Positions 61,342-64,000 of a stretch of DNA of 64,000 bases are shown in pieces. A program made the position numbers and the translations under genes. How positions within the stretch are numbered: position 1 is the stretch's first letter; the number at the start of each line of letters is the position of its first letter. Under the pieces are notes generated by a model. That model saw only the letters and a program-made list of their open reading frames with translations. It had not been told where the DNA came from and made no database searches. This DNA comes from Bacteroidota bacterium (GTDB taxonomy: Bacteria; Bacteroidota; Bacteroidia; Cytophagales; Cyclobacteriaceae): contig JAQCJI010000001.1 in assembly GCA_027593175.1 (NCBI GenBank), positions 1 to 64,000 of the forward strand, read 5' to 3'.

Positions 61342-64000
61342 TGTTTCGAAATACGAATAATTGAGTTTGTTTGTTGGATTGAATCCATTGAAAATCGCGA
61401 ATCTCTCCCGGAATAAAGAGGCCACTTTCTTGAGGTTTTAAGGCTTTCCATTTGTTGCGTGCATCTTTTTCTAGTACCCAGGCATAACTCCCCAATTGGG
61501 TACCAAGTTCAGGTTTGATCCGACTTTCATTTCCTCCAAGAAGAATTAAGGCAGATTTTCCCGGTCTAGGAAGAACAGCTAGTGCGTGAACAGGGGCGTA
61601 TTGAACCTCTGCTGGTAGCGACTCTTGCCTCATTTTTCCGTTTCCTTGGTTGATCCAAAGGGTAGTTTCCATCCAATCTGTCTGCAAAATTAGTGAATTT
61701 GCCCATACCGATTGCGAAAAGAGTTCTTCCAAAGTTTTGTCTTTATATGCGGCATAAGTAAGTATTTGTTTCTTCAAGGAGGGGATTTGTTTGAGAAGGG
61801 TATTTTTCAGCACCCATGGAATGCTTTTCCCATTTTCATGGTGGTGGAGAATTTGTTCGAGGGAACCATTTTGATCAAAATCATTGATGGCTAGGCGCAG
61901 CTTCTTTTCGTTGCTGGTGCGCAACCTGGAGTTGGTTCCAGCGTTTCCTACGAGCAGATCGGTCTTCCCATCTCCATTGATATCGCCTAGGTAAAGTCGC
62001 TTCCAAAAGCCGTTAGTATTTTCTAGTCCAAATTGGGCTGTGCTTTCTTTCCAGGATCCTTTGTTCCAAGTAAAAATGCGGATAGGCATCCATTCGCCAG
62101 TGAGGACGAGTTCTGGTTTGCTGTCTCCATCCAGGTCAGCTAATGCACCATCGGTAAGCATGCCTAGGGATGCAAAAGTTTCTTCCCATACAGTACTGTT
62201 GTTGGTAAAATTACCCTTCCCGTCATTTTGCCAAAACTGCAGGCCCACCGGTATGCCATAGCCAAATGGAACTGCTCGCTGCCCAATAATCAGGTCTTGA
62301 TCTCCGTCTGCATCATTATCCCAACTGAGAATAAAGGAGGTAGGAGTCTGTGCAAACTGCTGGTTGGAGCGTGAAAAATTCCCTTTTCCGTTATTGATGT
62401 AGAGACGATCCATGTAGTTGGGCGAGTAGTCTGAAAACTCTATGCCTCCACTACCCACGAGCAAGTCAGGTGCCCCATCTCCATTGGCATCAAAAAAGTG
62501 GCCCAGTACATCTTCAGCGAGGCTATCTTGGTCAAAAAGGGTGATTTGTGTAGCTTTCCAAGTACCTGATGCACTTTGTATTAAAAGGCGAGAGGGCTGA
62601 CCCTTGGCATTTGGAATAAATAGATCCACTAAGCCGTCCCCATTGACATCTTCCTGAGCAGCTCGAGGCCCTTCGTTGCTGATGGACCAAAAGCGGAGAC
62701 GGTCGCGGTCAAAATCCACAAAATCACTTTCTTGATGTTTGAAAGGGAAATTTATAGCAGGAGAACCCGTAAAATAAGGAGTAGATAAGCTTGGCAAAAT
62801 AGCGCTGCTTGTGACTTCCTTTTCTTTTGGGGAAAGGACTTGGTTAGAGGGGATATTTTTATAGCTACTGTGCTTGCCTGAGGGCCAAAGGATGTGAAGG
62901 GAATCTATTTTGGTGTGCACTCCCAGGCCAAAATGAAGGCGTGGATCCACCGAAGACATGTATCCTTTGACGGGTTGGTATTCTTGAACTTGCGTTTCAT
63001 TACCTGCGTATACAGTTACTTTGGCTCCAAAGGCGGCCCCCAAATCAAGGTTAATAAAATTCGTGCTTGTTCCCGGATTGCTATTGTTCCGGTAGACGAA
63101 GGCTCGCTCGTTCAGGTTGTTGACTACCAAGTCCAAGTCTCCATCGTTATCCAGGTCGGCATAGGCAGACCCTGTGCTGAAGGTGAGTTGCTCCATCCCA
63201 TTGGTTGAGGCTTGGTTCTCAAACTGCATCTGCCCTTTGTTTTTGAAAAAGAAATTTTGTTGCAGTATAGAAGGGAACGCATCAATTAATTTGGTGACTA
63301 GAATTGAGTCTTTGCGGTATTCAGAAATTTTTCCTTGGTTATTGGCATAGAAATCTACAAAGTCAAAGTCGGTCAGATCTTTTACGATGCCGTTGGCGAC
63401 AAATATGTCTTTCTTTCCATCCAAGTCTGCATCAAATATTAAGGCACCCCAGCTCCAGTCGGTGGCTTCTATTCCTGCATAGCGACTCACCTCAGCAAAA
63501 ATAGGGGTACTGTCTTGTGGGTGGATTCCTAGGTGCCGCTGCAGGGTATTGCGTGTAAATTGCCGATGATATCCCCCATTTTGATTGGCCTGAAACTTGT
63601 CCCATTCCTCAAAAGGGGTTTTGGATTTGACCCGAGCAAGGTCTTGGGGGAGCATCTCTGTAATGACTAGATCAGGTAAAAGGTCGTTGTCCAGGTCGGC
63701 AATGTCTGCACCCATGGACCCCATGCTGATTTCAGGCATGGCTTGAGGCAAGGTTTCCAAAAAGGTGCCATTTTTTTGGTTGAGGTATAGGTAATCTCGC
63801 TCAAAAAAGTCGTTGGAGACATAGAGATCGGGCCATCCATCTAGGTTGAGGTCGGCGACAGTTACGCCGAGTCCGTAGCCAATTGTGCTGCCATAGATGC
63901 CGGCCTCAGCCGATACGTCTGTAAATCGGCTGCCCTCATTTCTGAAAAGTTTATTACCCCCATCAGGGTCTCGAAGTTCTCGCTGTCCCAGGCGCAAGTC
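61310..64000 (-). CDS. FG-GAP/VCBS repeat protein with ASPIC/UnbV domain, 5' end outside the window
   Basis: Strong similarity in order and motifs to 57470..60769; PVKGYMSSVDPRLHFGLGVH; open frame to the window edge. Confidence 0.9.
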   Translation of the reverse strand, partial: DLRLGQRELRDPDGGNKLFRNEGSRFTDVSAEAGIYGSTIGYGLGVTVADLNLDGWPDLYVSNDFFERDYLYLNQKNGTFLETLPQAMPEISMGSMGADIADLDNDLLPDLVITEMLPQDLARVKSKTPFEEWDKFQANQNGGYHRQFTRNTLQRHLGIHPQDSTPIFAEVSRYAGIEATDWSWGALIFDADLDGKKDIFVANGIVKDLTDFDFVDFYANNQGKISEYRKDSILVTKLIDAFPSILQQNFFFKNKGQMQFENQASTNGMEQLTFSTGSAYADLDNDGDLDLVVNNLNERAFVYRNNSNPGTSTNFINLDLGAAFGAKVTVYAGNETQVQEYQPVKGYMSSVDPRLHFGLGVHTKIDSLHILWPSGKHSSYKNIPSNQVLSPKEKEVTSSAILPSLSTPYFTGSPAINFPFKHQESDFVDFDRDRLRFWSISNEGPRAAQEDVNGDGLVDLFIPNAKGQPSRLLIQSASGTWKATQITLFDQDSLAEDVLGHFFDANGDGAPDLLVGSGGIEFSDYSPNYMDRLYINNGKGNFSRSNQQFAQTPTSFILSWDNDADGDQDLIIGQRAVPFGYGIPVGLQFWQNDGKGNFTNNSTVWEETFASLGMLTDGALADLDGDSKPELVLTGEWMPIRIFTWNKGSWKESTAQFGLENTNGFWKRLYLGDINGDGKTDLLVGNAGTNSRLRTSNEKKLRLAINDFDQNGSLEQILHHHENGKSIPWVLKNTLLKQIPSLKKQILTYAAYKDKTLEELFSQSVWANSLILQTDWMETTLWINQGNGKMRQESLPAEVQYAPVHALAVLPRPGKSALILLGGNESRIKPELGTQLGSYAWVLEKDARNKWKALKPQESGLFIPGEIRDFQWIQSNKQTQLFVFRNNDKPLVFTTR

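Noticed and set aside
1-64000. CRISPR arrays, rRNA/tRNA genes, insertion sequences, prophage or defence islands
   Set aside because: No regularly spaced repeats, RNA gene signatures, transposase/integrase or recognisable defence proteins were seen on reading; formal tRNA and repeat scans were not possible.

Overview
The window is an ordinary-looking Bacteroidota chromosome segment. Gene content suggests Cytophagales/Cyclobacteriaceae (Algoriphagus-like); this is inferred, not searched. Its core is a complete, tightly packed division and cell-wall (dcw) cluster at 13.5-28.9 kb: mraZ, rsmH, ftsL-like, ftsI with PASTA, murE, mraY, murD, ftsW, murG, murC, ftsQ, ftsA, ftsZ. Around it are ruvB, kynU, a glpDKF operon, coaX, punA, two tandem M20 amidohydrolases, gldAFG, dnaN, a secreted amylase, a four-gene putative sugar-acid operon, murA with DUF4290, a UvrD/PcrA helicase, an ECF sigma factor with anti-sigma, gmk, nadD, and a haloperoxidase/FG-GAP (ASPIC/UnbV) paralog locus that runs off the right edge. 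I saw no rRNA, tRNA, CRISPR array or transposase. Most notable items: (1) three 10-bp-phased TGGGA-type repeats upstream of mraZ that match the MraZ operator; (2) murG has no ATG/GTG/TTG start upstream of its glycine-rich loop; (3) an A8 homopolymer frameshift splits the amylase signal peptide from the enzyme; (4) an SDR pseudogene upstream of gldA whose N-terminus, middle and C-terminus lie in different frames with the catalytic region missing; (5) a short FG-GAP remnant with two in-frame stops, coupled by TAATG to an intact paralog; (6) an operon of IlvD/Edd dehydratase, two SDRs and an ADC-like protein that could be an undescribed sugar-acid pathway; (7) a hairpin-dense region after dnaN with a 19-bp perfect inverted repeat. 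I found no strongly convincing new defence or mobile system.
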